64,000 bases of DNA. Source: Camellia lanceoleosa. Taxonomy: Eukaryota; Streptophyta; Magnoliopsida; Ericales; Theaceae. Location of the stretch: assembly GCA_025200525.1 (NCBI GenBank), contig CM045763.1, positions 155,378,246-155,442,245 of the forward strand, given 5' to 3'. The notes beneath the pieces are model-generated. The model saw only the letters and a program-made list of their open reading frames with translations. It was not told the DNA's origin and did not search any database. Positions 56,441-64,000 of this stretch are shown piece by piece. Position 1 is the first letter of the stretch, and each line of letters begins with the position of its first letter. A program made the translations under genes and the position numbers.

Positions 56441-56830
56441 CATTTGATCATCTTGGTCATCTTTGTCTATTCAGCATTCCAGAGCTCGGTTGTGATCTCC
56501 GGTACAATGCTACTCAGACTAGGGGCCACTTTCCAGTTGCTGGGATTTGGGGTTGTGCATCTCAGTGACAGATCTCAAGCGTGTCCGATTCTGATCCATA
56601 TCGAAAATGGCTTTGAAAAGTTCTAATAAAACTTGATTTTTCTCAAAATTAATCTTTTTACAACTTAGACCATTTTTGGACCAAAGTGGAAAATTTTCAG
56701 TACCCACAACCTTCAATTACATTGATTTCAGTATAGAGTTCTCTTGCTCTTGCATACAAATTGAAGTTGCTTTTTTATCACGTTCATAAAGAAAACTTGA
56801 GAGTACTAATAAAGCAATAAATTCGGGGCA
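56441..56830. other. 3' untranslated region, no gene (Ogre-like)
   Basis: No coding pattern. It contains CTAGGGGCCACTTTCCAG and an AT-rich stretch at about 56625-56830. I see nothing else to name. Confidence 0.5.
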
Positions 56831-56834
56831 TAGA

Positions 56835-58090
56835 TAAGTCAGGTGTTCCTGCACCTCCTCCCAGAGCTGATCGAAGCCTCTGATGCCAAGCTGGGCCCGA
56901 TCTGTGCCTCTTCATTAAGCCGATCTATGCACTCATCAGACAAAGTGCAACTAAAAGTGGGAGCAGGGGCCAGGAGCTCTCTAGTCCTCCATGCTGTGGC
57001 ATACCGAGCAAGTTCTTCCTCGGACGGAAATGCAGCCGGATACTCTATCCCTTCCGCTGGGTAAATCTAATCATGGCCAAACTGGTGCTGGAACTGGAAC
57101 GGGAAGTAGAACACACAGTGAGTCAAGCCAATCAACTGAATCTCGATGCGCCGGGACATCGTAACTTATTGCTGGTAGATTGAGCCAAGGCACCGCCAAG
57201 CAATGCGATCTGGACAATTGCACATCGGTCGCCATCGATCGAACCACCATCCTTCATCAAGGGCATCAACTAGATGATGTCGGAAAAAGTAGCCGCGAGC
57301 TGAGTATGCTGGGCAAGAGCCCACAACCTGTAACTTATCCATCAACCACACCTGGGAAGGGATGAAAAATAAGAAAATAAAGAATAGAGAGATGTACGAT
57401 GAGAGAAAAAGTGAGAAGAGGGTTTTTTAGAGAAAAACCGAGCCTGAGGGCCGAGTGATGTGAGCAATACATATGTAAGATTGGGTGGGAAACATTACCT
57501 ATAGCAGTAGTGGACTCCCCGCAAATCTGGTCGTCTCTCGGCGATAAAAGGCATCCGAGCCCATCAACGTCTCAGCCAGAGTCATGGCAATGCAGCTCTT
57601 GCCCTCTTTCAAGCCTTGGGTAACCTCGATCAACCGGACGCTAGATCCTCCGGAGCCCGAGACAAGCAAGAAATGAGATAGCATGCACAAACAAAGGGCA
57701 TGTCGCTGAAAGCCTTGCCAATAATGGTCGCCGCGATCACCGACATCTGAAAACTAGCAAATCAAACTCGGAACATCCAGCATTTCGTCAGAAATCAAAG
57801 AACGAGCATCGTGCATCGTGAGCCCACACATTCGTCCTAAGGCTTGGGCGTGGCCAAAGCGAAGTTGAGGCAAGATTTGTTCGTAACGCTCGGACTCCAT
57901 TAGATCTTGGAAATCTTCGAAGGTAGGACACACCTCTTGCCCGCTGAAGCTAAAGACATATGTTACCGGATTCCAAAATCTTGCCGTGACATAGAGAAAC
58001 GGAAAGTGCAGCTGGGTACAACTCAGAGTGAATAGTGCATTTATGTCAAAGCCCCGAAAATTCAGCTTTTCCGAGCCGTCCAAGTTGGCA
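56835..58090 (-). pseudogene. Antisense accessory ORF (plant DUF7745-like), intron-containing and degenerate
   Basis: Read on the minus strand: 58083-57754 gives RFWNPVTYVFSFSGQEVCPT, FEDFQDLMESERYEQILPQ and DEMLDVPSLIC before a stop. The frame continues after shifts with SVIAATIIGKAF, then LCMLSHFLLVSGSG, and AMTLAETLMGSDAFYRRETT plus RFAGSPLLL at 57690-57499. A GT-AG intron (about 57510-57355; donor GTAATG, acceptor CCTTCCCAG) is followed by VWLMDKLQVV at 57351. Near 57050-56860: PAEGIEYPAAFPSEEELARY, ATAWRTRELLAPAP. The donor-side codon is TAG where CAG (Gln) is expected. Antisense ORFs between pol and the 3' LTR are known in Tat-clade elements. The exact family name is from memory. Confidence 0.7.
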
Positions 58091-58461
58091 ATCTAAGATG
58101 TGAGATTCTGGGCAAGAAACTCTTCCATTTGGAGCAAATCAGTGTTGAATTGAGAAAAACTACGAAGTTGAGGCCTTTTGTAGGGGATAAGGTGTGAGTG
58201 GAGGACAGGTGCCAACATTCTAGTGGTTCTTGCCATTTATGGCCGGCCGGCAAAAAATAGTGCCGACTGACCGCAATTTTTGGTCGATAGGGCAAATCTG
58301 CTGGACGATGGCCATTTCTTGAGGCCGGTGGCTTTCCCCTGTGGCCGATGGTCTTCCTTCTTGTTCCCTGAGGTATTTATGTGTTGAGCATGCCGGGAAT
58401 TTAGGACTGGCACCACTTTCGATGCCCTCCGATGATTGATTTTTGCGGAGTCACACCCATT
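58091..58461. repeat. GGCCG-rich LTR-like segment in the 3' UTR
   Basis: Sequence at 58238-58365 (GGCCGGCCGGC, AGTGCCGACTGACCG, GGCCGGTGGC, GTGGCCGATGGTCTTCC) resembles the GGCCG clusters of the same family's LTRs at 19700-19815 and 46285-46400, including the order GGCCGGTGG then GGCCGATGG. It is too short and diverged to be an LTR. The flanking 58091-58237 shows no gene. Confidence 0.55.
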
Positions 58462-58590
58462 TGCTTATCGAGTTGTTGCACAGTTGCTTATCGAGTTGTA
58501 TGTCACATTTCTTTAAGTTTTGCTTATCAAGTTGTACTTATGCTTGGTTAGCTCATCGAGTTCTCTGTTTTGCTTATCGAGTTGTGTTGT
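58462..58590. repeat. Five degenerate copies of TGCTTATCGAGTTGT
   Basis: Copies start near 58462, 58494, 58521, 58550 and 58571 (two diverged), spaced 20-30 bp. No gene overlaps. Probably replication slippage in the untranslated region. Confidence 0.7.
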
Positions 58591-59264
58591 CGCTAGTCGG
58601 TTCACTACCTAATTATTACGAGGCAAACGCTTACTGTTCAAATAAAGATTCAAATCTCATTTACATTGTTATGTAATGTGATGCAATGCAATACGATGCG
58701 ATGCATGAAAAGTACAAATGTAACACCTTTTGGACGAAATAGCTGTTTCATTTCCATCATGTCTTTTGCAAAAATATACAGTTTTTAAAACCTGCCTGAG
58801 GCAGTGCAATGTGCTTAAACTATCAGTAAAAAGAAAAGTAAAGCAAAAGAAGAGAAGGGCAGCAGAGTGTCGGGATTGATACTAGTAACCTCCTCTTGCA
58901 GTCGATGCACCTCTCGCGCCCTTGCTCAGGTCAGTTATATGGTTTGGCACCTTCATTGCTCGAGACAGTGCAAGAAAGTGCACTTTTGAATGTTAACTGG
59001 CCTTCGTGTTGACCTCGAGCCATGTCTCCTGTGTGCTATGCTCGATGCGCGCAAAGAGTATCCTCCCTCGTATCCTTTTTATATCTTGCGGATTCCGCAA
59101 ATCACTTTAAACATATGGAATCGTATTGTTCTGTTTTGACCGTAATTGTCGCGCTCGTTACGCGTCTTGCACAATGCCTTGTATTGTTCTTAATTCGCAT
59201 CTCAGCATCATGAATAACATGCCTTCGCCATGTTTTCAGTTAAATTTTCCCCCTTTTAGCATTA
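58591..59264. other. 3' UTR of the Ogre-like element, no gene
   Basis: A short GATGC-rich run at 58678-58705 (GATGCAATGCAATACGATGC) and otherwise unique sequence. No ORF with recognisable motifs. Confidence 0.5.
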
Positions 59265-59683
59265 CCATACACATTGCATGTGTTGTCGTGTTATGCTTTA
59301 CTTACATGCGTTCAAGTTCCTTTTTATACACATTGCATGCGTTGTCGCGTTATGCTTTACTTACATGTGTTCAAGTTCCTTTTTATACACATTGCATGCG
59401 TTGTCGCGTTATGCTTTACTGACATGTGTTCAAGTTCCCTTTTATACACATTGCATGCGTTGTCGCGTTATGCTTTACTCACATGTGTTCATGTTCCTTT
59501 TATACACATTGCATGCGTTGTCGTGTTATGCTTTACTTACATGTGTTCAAGTTCCCTTTTATACACATTGCATGCGTTGTCGCGTTACGCTTTACTTACA
59601 TGTGTTCAAGTTCCCTTTTATACACATTGCCTGCGTTGTCGCATTATGCTTTACTTACATGTGTTCAAGTTCCCTTTTATACA
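59265..59683. repeat. 59-bp minisatellite, seven units
   Basis: The unit contains CACATTGCATGCGTTGTCGC, GTTATGCTTTACTTACATGT and GTTCAAGTTCCCTTTTATA. The CATTGCATG anchor falls at 59272, 59331, 59390, 59449, 59507, 59566 and 59625, so the period is 59 (once 58). Units differ by one to a few bases. ORFs of 102-186 codons here arise because a 59-bp period cycles all three frames. Short tandem arrays of this kind are a known feature of 3' UTRs in Tat/Ogre elements. Confidence 0.95.
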
Positions 59684-60080
59684 TGTGGGGAAGTGGTTTG
59701 GAAATACTCTTCAGATCCTGGAAGACGCCAATGATCCTCAGCTAGTCACCTGCAAAGATGCAAATACTCGATTGGGGTGCGGAATTAGCACTCAAGCGGA
59801 CAAGTCAGTTCTTCTACTCAAGAAAGCTTGTTGACTAAGTTTTTAGAAGTGATTCTTACATACCTTTTCTAGTCCATTGCCATTATATTTATACTCGTTT
59901 CTTGATCCTCGGGGCAGGCCTACTTTTCAATCATTATCTTTTCCACTATTGGCTCTAGGATCCTTCCCCATTCGGCCTATTTATCCTATTCGGCCCCTTA
60001 TCCTTGCGGGATATCTGCCGGCTAGCGACAAGCTTTTGAAATATACCTCCTTTATCTTGGCCAATTATTCGGCTACCACA
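59684..60080 (-). repeat. 3' LTR of the second Tat-lineage copy (397 bp)
   Basis: On the minus strand it starts TGTGGTAGCCGAATAATT and ends CCACTTCCCCACA. Shared blocks with 39700-40147 include GACTTGTCCG, AGTGCTAATTCCG, GCAGGT, AAGAGTATTTCC and TTCCCCA, in order. A minus-strand TATAAATA lies at about 59886-59894, matching 39934. It retains the TG..CA ends lost by the other copy. Confidence 0.82.
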
Positions 60081-60458
60081 ATTGCCCTCTGAACTCCCTG
60101 TTGACGGCAGTTAATCGGCGTGTTTGGTTGAAATTTGAGAAGTTTAGCGTCGGTGACCAGCGTGCCCCAATATATGTCGAGGCGCGCCTTTTGCTCATCA
60201 TTACGCTTTCCCGCTCTATTCATGTGTATCTCAGCATTTATTGCGATTTGAAACTTTGGTCCTTTCGAATTCACATTTCGTCGATTTTCTGAGACTTTTG
60301 GATCGCCAGTGCCTATCCCTCCATGACTCGCATTTTCTGCAACTTCTTCCCATCTTCCCTTGTCTCATCTGCTCTTCGTAAGTTTCCTTATCCCTTCTTT
60401 GTAATCCTATTTTATGTTTGCTATTTTAGCTTCGGCGAATATTTAGTTCTTTGCTAAG
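60081..60458. promoter_or_regulatory. Polypurine tract (minus) and 5' leader of the accessory ORF (plus)
   Basis: On the minus strand GAGTTCAGAGGGCAAT precedes the LTR, a purine-rich tract. On the plus strand, upstream of the ATG at 60459, a GTAAGT donor at 60378 could pair with TTTGCTAAG at 60458 (81 nt) or with ATTTTAG at 60429 (52 nt). This would be a leader intron; it is only a candidate. Confidence 0.45.
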
Positions 60459-62456
60459 ATGGCCAAACATTTGAAAGACCTCCTTTCTGAGGATCGTATC
60501 TCCAGTTTCCGGCAACATTTTTCTATTGCTGACGACGTCCATTTATCCCTTGTAACGGACAACGCTCTCGACATGGAGAGGGAAGATCAAAACACGATCG
60601 TATTCCCCCTTTTATCCATTGCGAAGGGCGGGGTTCGTTTCCCCCTACACCCACTTCTTAGGGCCGTTCTCTGCTATTGGGGTTTGATTCCTTCTCAACC
60701 CAATGTAAATTTCTTTCGAATCATCATGGGGGTTGTAGAGTTGAATCGACGCCTTAGGATTAACCCAGGATTCCGGCCATTCGACATTATTACGCCTTAG
60801 CCAAATCCTCCGTTAATTTGGGGCGATATTTTCTCGAGGCCAAAGATCTTGACCATCACTTGGTGACTATGCTTGCGATTCTGGTAAATGGGTTGTGACG
60901 TGATGGTCAACGTCGAGGTAATTGGGAGTTCGCGAAGGGAGGATCGCTGGACCCTATTCGAACATAAGGGTGACCCGGTTGCCGCAATGTCTTGTTTGTT
61001 GGTCTATCTCTTATTTGGCTCTTTTCCTAAATCGCTTTTTATCTTCTGCGGGTAATAGGTTGAAGAAAATTGACTTCGGTTGTGGCGTGGTTCTTGGGAA
61101 ATCAAGGCGCACTCACATATTTGGCCGCCCAAGCATTCATGACAAGGAGAGCCGCCCATATTCTCCTTGATGCGAACCCACTTACACTACTTTCTAATTT
61201 GCGGAGGACATTGATTCGGTAGGCAATCAACGACTCTCGGCCTTTATCTTCCCGGCTTCAAAAACCTTAGGCGGTCGGTCTCGTAACCGATTGAAGGCAA
61301 GGCGGTTGTAGAGGTGATTGTCGACCGGTGAGTCTCTTGAGGGTTGTAGAGGCGATGAGGCCGTCGCTCGACATTTGAGGCCATAGAGCCATCGCCTCGG
61401 GGCGAGCATATTTCTCTTAGGGGATATTTTTGCGAATTTGGGGATCTACGGCAATTTCTTTGAGGGTATGGCGAAGAAAGCCTAACGCAAATGGGGCGTA
61501 AAAGAAATGCGAAGCGGATGGCTGCGAAGAAATTTGAATCGCGCATTAGATCCCAACTTGATCAAGCCCTTACCCGTTTACGAGGGGCCGGTTGAGGTTC
61601 TTGTGTCCGATCACGGGAAAAGAGGGTGGAGAAACGAGCGATGGGGAGCGGTTGATTCGGAGCAAGGCCAAAAGCGTGGTCTTAGGGAGAAGCGAGTTGA
61701 AGCTACGGTAGCAAGCGGCCTCGGCTTGAAGAACAGAACGTGGTCGCTCCGTTCGTTATTCAGCCAAATATCAGGGATATGGTGATTTTATCCGACGCTT
61801 CAGCCATCGAGGATCCAACCGTGGCTCTGAGCCTGGCGGTTTCAATTTCTCTGTCGGCTGACAACAAAGCCTTCGGTGTCGTGCTTGATATTATGGCCGT
61901 TGCCCTAACTGCTCAATCGGCACTCCTGGTAGGTCACCTTCATTTCGCTCTTGTTTGTTAAAGGCGTCTAATCATACCGAATTGTTTTGCAGACGATCGG
62001 AAGGATCGCCGACTTGGGTCGCCGCCTGCGTGATGCTCTCGGGAGAATTGACCATTTGCAAACAGAGGTGCAGGTCGAAAAAGTAGAGCGAGTTCAAAAT
62101 TATGAAATTTGAAATGGAAGCCTTGGTGAAGCGGAGAAAGAGAGGGTTTGCGTCGTAAAACCGTGTTGATCTTGAGGTAGGGCAAATCTTGCGAGAATCG
62201 CTCAAACTTTCCAAGGAAGCACTTCTTTGAAGCGGAAGCTTCAGTTAGAGGAGCTTAAGCGGCATGACGCGAATCGAGGCCTTTGAGGCGGGGAGGCGCG
62301 CTCGGCGGAATATGTTGAAGAAGTGTCCAAATTTGAGAATCGCGAGGTTCAAACATGGGTGGCTCAAAGCCCTTCTTTGCTTGAGGTTACATTGGATTTG
62401 CCAATTCCTTATGGCGGTGGATGTTGAGCCACTTGAATCCGATCTTGACGAATGAT
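60459..62456 (+). pseudogene. Accessory ORF of the Tat element (putative gypsy-type transposon protein, PF04195-like), degenerate
   Basis: It starts MAKHLKDLLSEDRISSFRQH. Residues 50-108 read IAKGGVRFPLHPLLRAVLCY, WGLIPSQPNVNFFRIIMGVV, the PLHPF...L..Y.L.P.QL.PN..R...G pattern of the putative gypsy-type transposon family. A frameshift near 60785 leads to YALAKSSVNLGRYFLEAKDL. A C-terminal part at 61740-62090 runs MVILSDASAIEDPTVALSLA, VALTAQSALL, then a 64-nt GT-AG intron (61929-61992) and TIGRIADLGRRLRDALGRID, a coiled-coil-like tail ending near 62456. Its function is unknown; such ORFs lie antisense downstream of pol in Tat-clade elements. The middle (60900-61700) is badly decayed. Confidence 0.72.
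61929..61992 (+). other. 64-nt GT-AG intron in the accessory ORF
   Basis: Donor GTAGGT follows the SALL codons. A T-rich end TTGTTTTGCAG precedes ACGATCGGAAGG. Removing it joins two in-phase coding blocks, while the intron itself contains an in-frame stop (TAA within GTTAAAGG). Length, acceptor and phase all fit a short plant intron. Confidence 0.72.
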
Positions 62457-62957
62457 CTGGGAGCCGTTCCGAGCATCGTCTTTTGTTTTTGTTTTTCTTC
62501 TTTTGGATAGTGCTTTGTTGGTTCAGGGTAGTTTTCATGTATAAATTGGTTAGCATCTGCGCGCAATTTATTAATGAAAATTTCCTTGTAATTTTTGCTA
62601 CCACCACACACTTTGTATGAAAGAGTTCTGTGGTGTAATTTTAATAAAAGAGTTCTGTGTTTGTCAATGCATTTGGTAAAATGGAATTGCATATACTGTG
62701 GGGAAACCCTGATTTGTGAATCTGCCCTTGCCCCAGGGGGTTCATAAAAAGAATTCTAGCTCTGAATCAAATTGTGAGCCGGCTGGGGTACTTGGTTCGA
62801 ATAGATTGATAAATCTGCTCTTGCCAGTCAACTCGTGAGCCGGATGATTTTACTGTGGCACGAATGATTTTATCTCGAACTCTTCTAAACAAATCGTACA
62901 TAGAATATCGTTTGTCCAAACTTTAGTTTTTCCCTTACTTGAATCTGAAGTCGCTAA
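62457..62957. repeat. 3' UTR with GATTTGTGAATCTGCCCTTG-type repeats
   Basis: No gene. From about 62710 the sequence contains degenerate copies of a unit built on GATTGATGAATCTGCTCTTG, TCAACTTGTGAGCCGGCTGG and GGTACTTGGTTCGAATA. The same unit continues through the 275-bp duplication to 63550. Confidence 0.65.
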
Positions 62958-63507
62958 CCACTGAAGGTAGAGAGGAAAAGATTGGTCAATATCTGGGTTC
63001 CTGCAGATTCAATACATATCCCATCAAAATCACCATTTGCAATTTCACTGCCTACTGATCTTGGACCCTTAGATTGATGAATTTGCCCTTGCCCTAGGGG
63101 GTTCATGATAAGAACTCTGGCTCTGAGGAATCAATTTGTGAGTCGGCTGGGGTAGTTTAGCCGAACAGATTGATGAATCTGCTCTTGCCCGAATCAACTT
63201 GTAAGCCGGCTGGGTACTTGGGCCGAATAGAACCACTGAAGGTAGAGACGAAAAGATTGGTCAATATCTGGGTTCCTGCATATTCAATACATATCCCATC
63301 AAAATCACCATTTGCAATTTCACTGCCTACTGATCTTGGGCCCTTAGATTGATGAATCTGCCCTTGCCCCAGGGGGTTCATGATAAGAACTCGGCTCGAG
63401 GAATCAATTCGTGAGCATTTGGGGTAGTTTAGCGAACAGTTGATGAATCTGCTCTCGCGAATCAACTTGTGGTAGTTTGGGGTACTTGAGCGAATAGATT
63501 GATGAAT
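62958..63507. repeat. 275-bp tandem duplication
   Basis: CCACTGAAGGTAGAG begins at 62958 and again at 63233. The first 140 or so bases of each unit differ at only a few positions (AGAGAGGAAAAG versus AGAGACGAAAAG; GCAGATTC versus GCATATTC). Each unit ends with two copies of the shorter GATGAATCTGCTCTTG module, so this is a higher-order repeat in the element's 3' UTR. A partial module continues to about 63550. Confidence 0.9.
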
Positions 63508-63550
63508 CTGCTCTTGCCGAACCAACTTGTGAGTATTTTGGGGTACTACG

Positions 63551-64000
63551 CACTTTGAAGATCTTGAGCCAAAAGCATCCTGCCGTCAACTTAGTCGGCG
63601 TCGGCGATTGGGTTTCGCGATTAATGAACTTGCCTCGATCGTCTTTGCCTCTGCGAGTGTTAAATGATCAAAGGTCTGACTTTTAAGAGTCTGGTAGGTA
63701 TCGATTGAGACTCGAGAGAAAATCTATTGTGCGAATGTCGAACAAACTCTTCTTTAAGAAAGGAAGCCAAGACATTGGGTGAGCTTAGTGATGATATGAA
63801 TCGAAGTGAACACCGTGGTGCGCCCTTCGTCTTTGGGAGTAAGAGTTCTATGGGTCGAGAGGCGTCAATCTCCTCGGCGTCGTAGTAGGTCGCCCAGACG
63901 GGATAGGTAGTCGGGAGATCGCCACACTCCCAAGTCGAAAGAGATCGACAGCGAATCCGTGCCGTTAAGTTTTGCGGTATTTGTGAAGAATAAGCCCATA
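63551..64000. other. Unassigned Tat-element sequence at the window edge
   Basis: Moderately GC-rich sequence with no convincing ORF or motif; presumably 3' UTR of the minus-strand Tat element approaching pol. The window ends before pol. Confidence 0.4.

Larger units (their letters stand above)
43587..59683 (+). mobile_element. Ogre-like (Tat clade) Ty3/Gypsy element, 3' end not in window
   Basis: A very long 5' LTR (4.15 kb), a Tat/Ogre-type primer site, gag, protease, RT, two RNase H domains and integrase on the plus strand, then about 3.5 kb of 3' region with an antisense accessory ORF and tandem repeats. At 59684 it is interrupted by another retroelement that runs past 64000, so the rest of its 3' region and its 3' LTR must lie to the right. 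It inserted into the RNase H gene of the Tat element. All major frames are broken, though a 774-codon pol frame survives. Confidence 0.85.
59684..64000 (-). mobile_element. Second copy of the Tat-lineage element (minus strand), 3' end only
   Basis: The 3' LTR at 59684-60080 is homologous to the LTR at 39700-40147 in reverse orientation. To its right come a 3' region with a plus-strand accessory ORF (antisense to gag-pol), tandem repeats and unidentified sequence up to the window edge. No pol is reached, so it and the 5' LTR lie beyond 64000. The left flank ATACA (59679-59683), within the minisatellite, is the presumed target duplication. Confidence 0.8.

Noticed and set aside
58062..58295. 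77-codon minus-strand ORF as an extension of the accessory ORF
   Set aside because: It is in a different frame from the 57754-58083 block and falls in the GGCCG-rich repeat; no family similarity is visible.
59265..59683. CRISPR-like regular repeats
   Set aside because: Units are contiguous with no unique spacers, in plant retroelement DNA; it is a minisatellite.
59274..59834. Overlapping 102-186-codon plus-strand ORFs encoding repeated CMRCRVMLYLHVFK-like peptides
   Set aside because: They are translations of the 59-bp minisatellite. Since 59 is not a multiple of three, all three frames carry the same peptide in turn, and no flanking coding sequence or motif supports a gene.
63157..63525. 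122-codon minus-strand ORF near the right edge
   Set aside because: It spans the 275-bp tandem duplication; the translation is internally repetitive with no known domain.

Overview
This window is plant nuclear DNA, most likely from a eudicot with a large, repeat-rich genome. It contains no intact host gene. About 93% of it can be assigned to nested transposable elements: two chromovirus-type (Tekay/Del-like) Ty3/Gypsy elements, Tat/Ogre-type Ty3/Gypsy elements, several solo LTRs and one CACTA DNA transposon. The rest (about 1-2520, 13587-14685 and 38601-39694) is AT-rich intergenic DNA with a foldback MITE and dispersed repeats. The plant assignment rests on the retroelement lineages, the CACTA termini, GT-AG introns, and captured fragments of a plant signal-peptide-peptidase-like gene and an R2R3-MYB gene.

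Layout, with nesting resolved from target-site duplications (TSDs). (1) A plus-strand Tekay-family solo LTR runs from 2526 to 13581 (TSD TGTGA). It is split by a complete minus-strand element of the same family at 3522-12502 (TSD TTGTA). (2) A second minus-strand Tekay element occupies 14691-38595 (TSD TTTCT). Its 3' LTR is split by a CACTA transposon at 14943-26087 (TSD AAA). The CACTA element is itself split by a solo LTR of another Gypsy family (15774-21879), which is split in turn by an Ogre-like solo LTR (17354-21098, TSD CATAC). The 5' LTR of the same Tekay element is split by a second Ogre-like solo LTR (33696-37002, minus strand). (3) A Tat-lineage element starts at 39700 on the plus strand and is cut in its RNase H domain at 43586 by an Ogre-like element. 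That element has a 4.15-kb 5' LTR at 43587-47736 and a degenerate gag-pol at 48459-56180, followed by an antisense intron-containing accessory ORF and a 59-bp minisatellite. (4) A second copy of the 39700 Tat family, now on the minus strand, interrupts the minisatellite at 59684 and runs off the right edge. Its antisense accessory ORF, with a clean 64-nt intron, and its tandem-repeat 3' region are in view.

All gag-pol regions are decayed by stop codons and frameshifts. Some catalytic residues are visibly lost: protease Asp to Asn in the first Tekay copy, RT YIDD to YIDY in the Tat copy, and integrase Glu to Lys in the Ogre-like copy. The most interesting parts are the gene-capturing CACTA element, the two accessory ORFs that carry spliceable introns, the CTCGAG-palindrome arrays and GGCCG hairpin clusters in LTRs, and the minisatellites arising in retroelement 3' untranslated regions. 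I see nothing that qualifies as a wholly new system; the novelty lies in the architecture.
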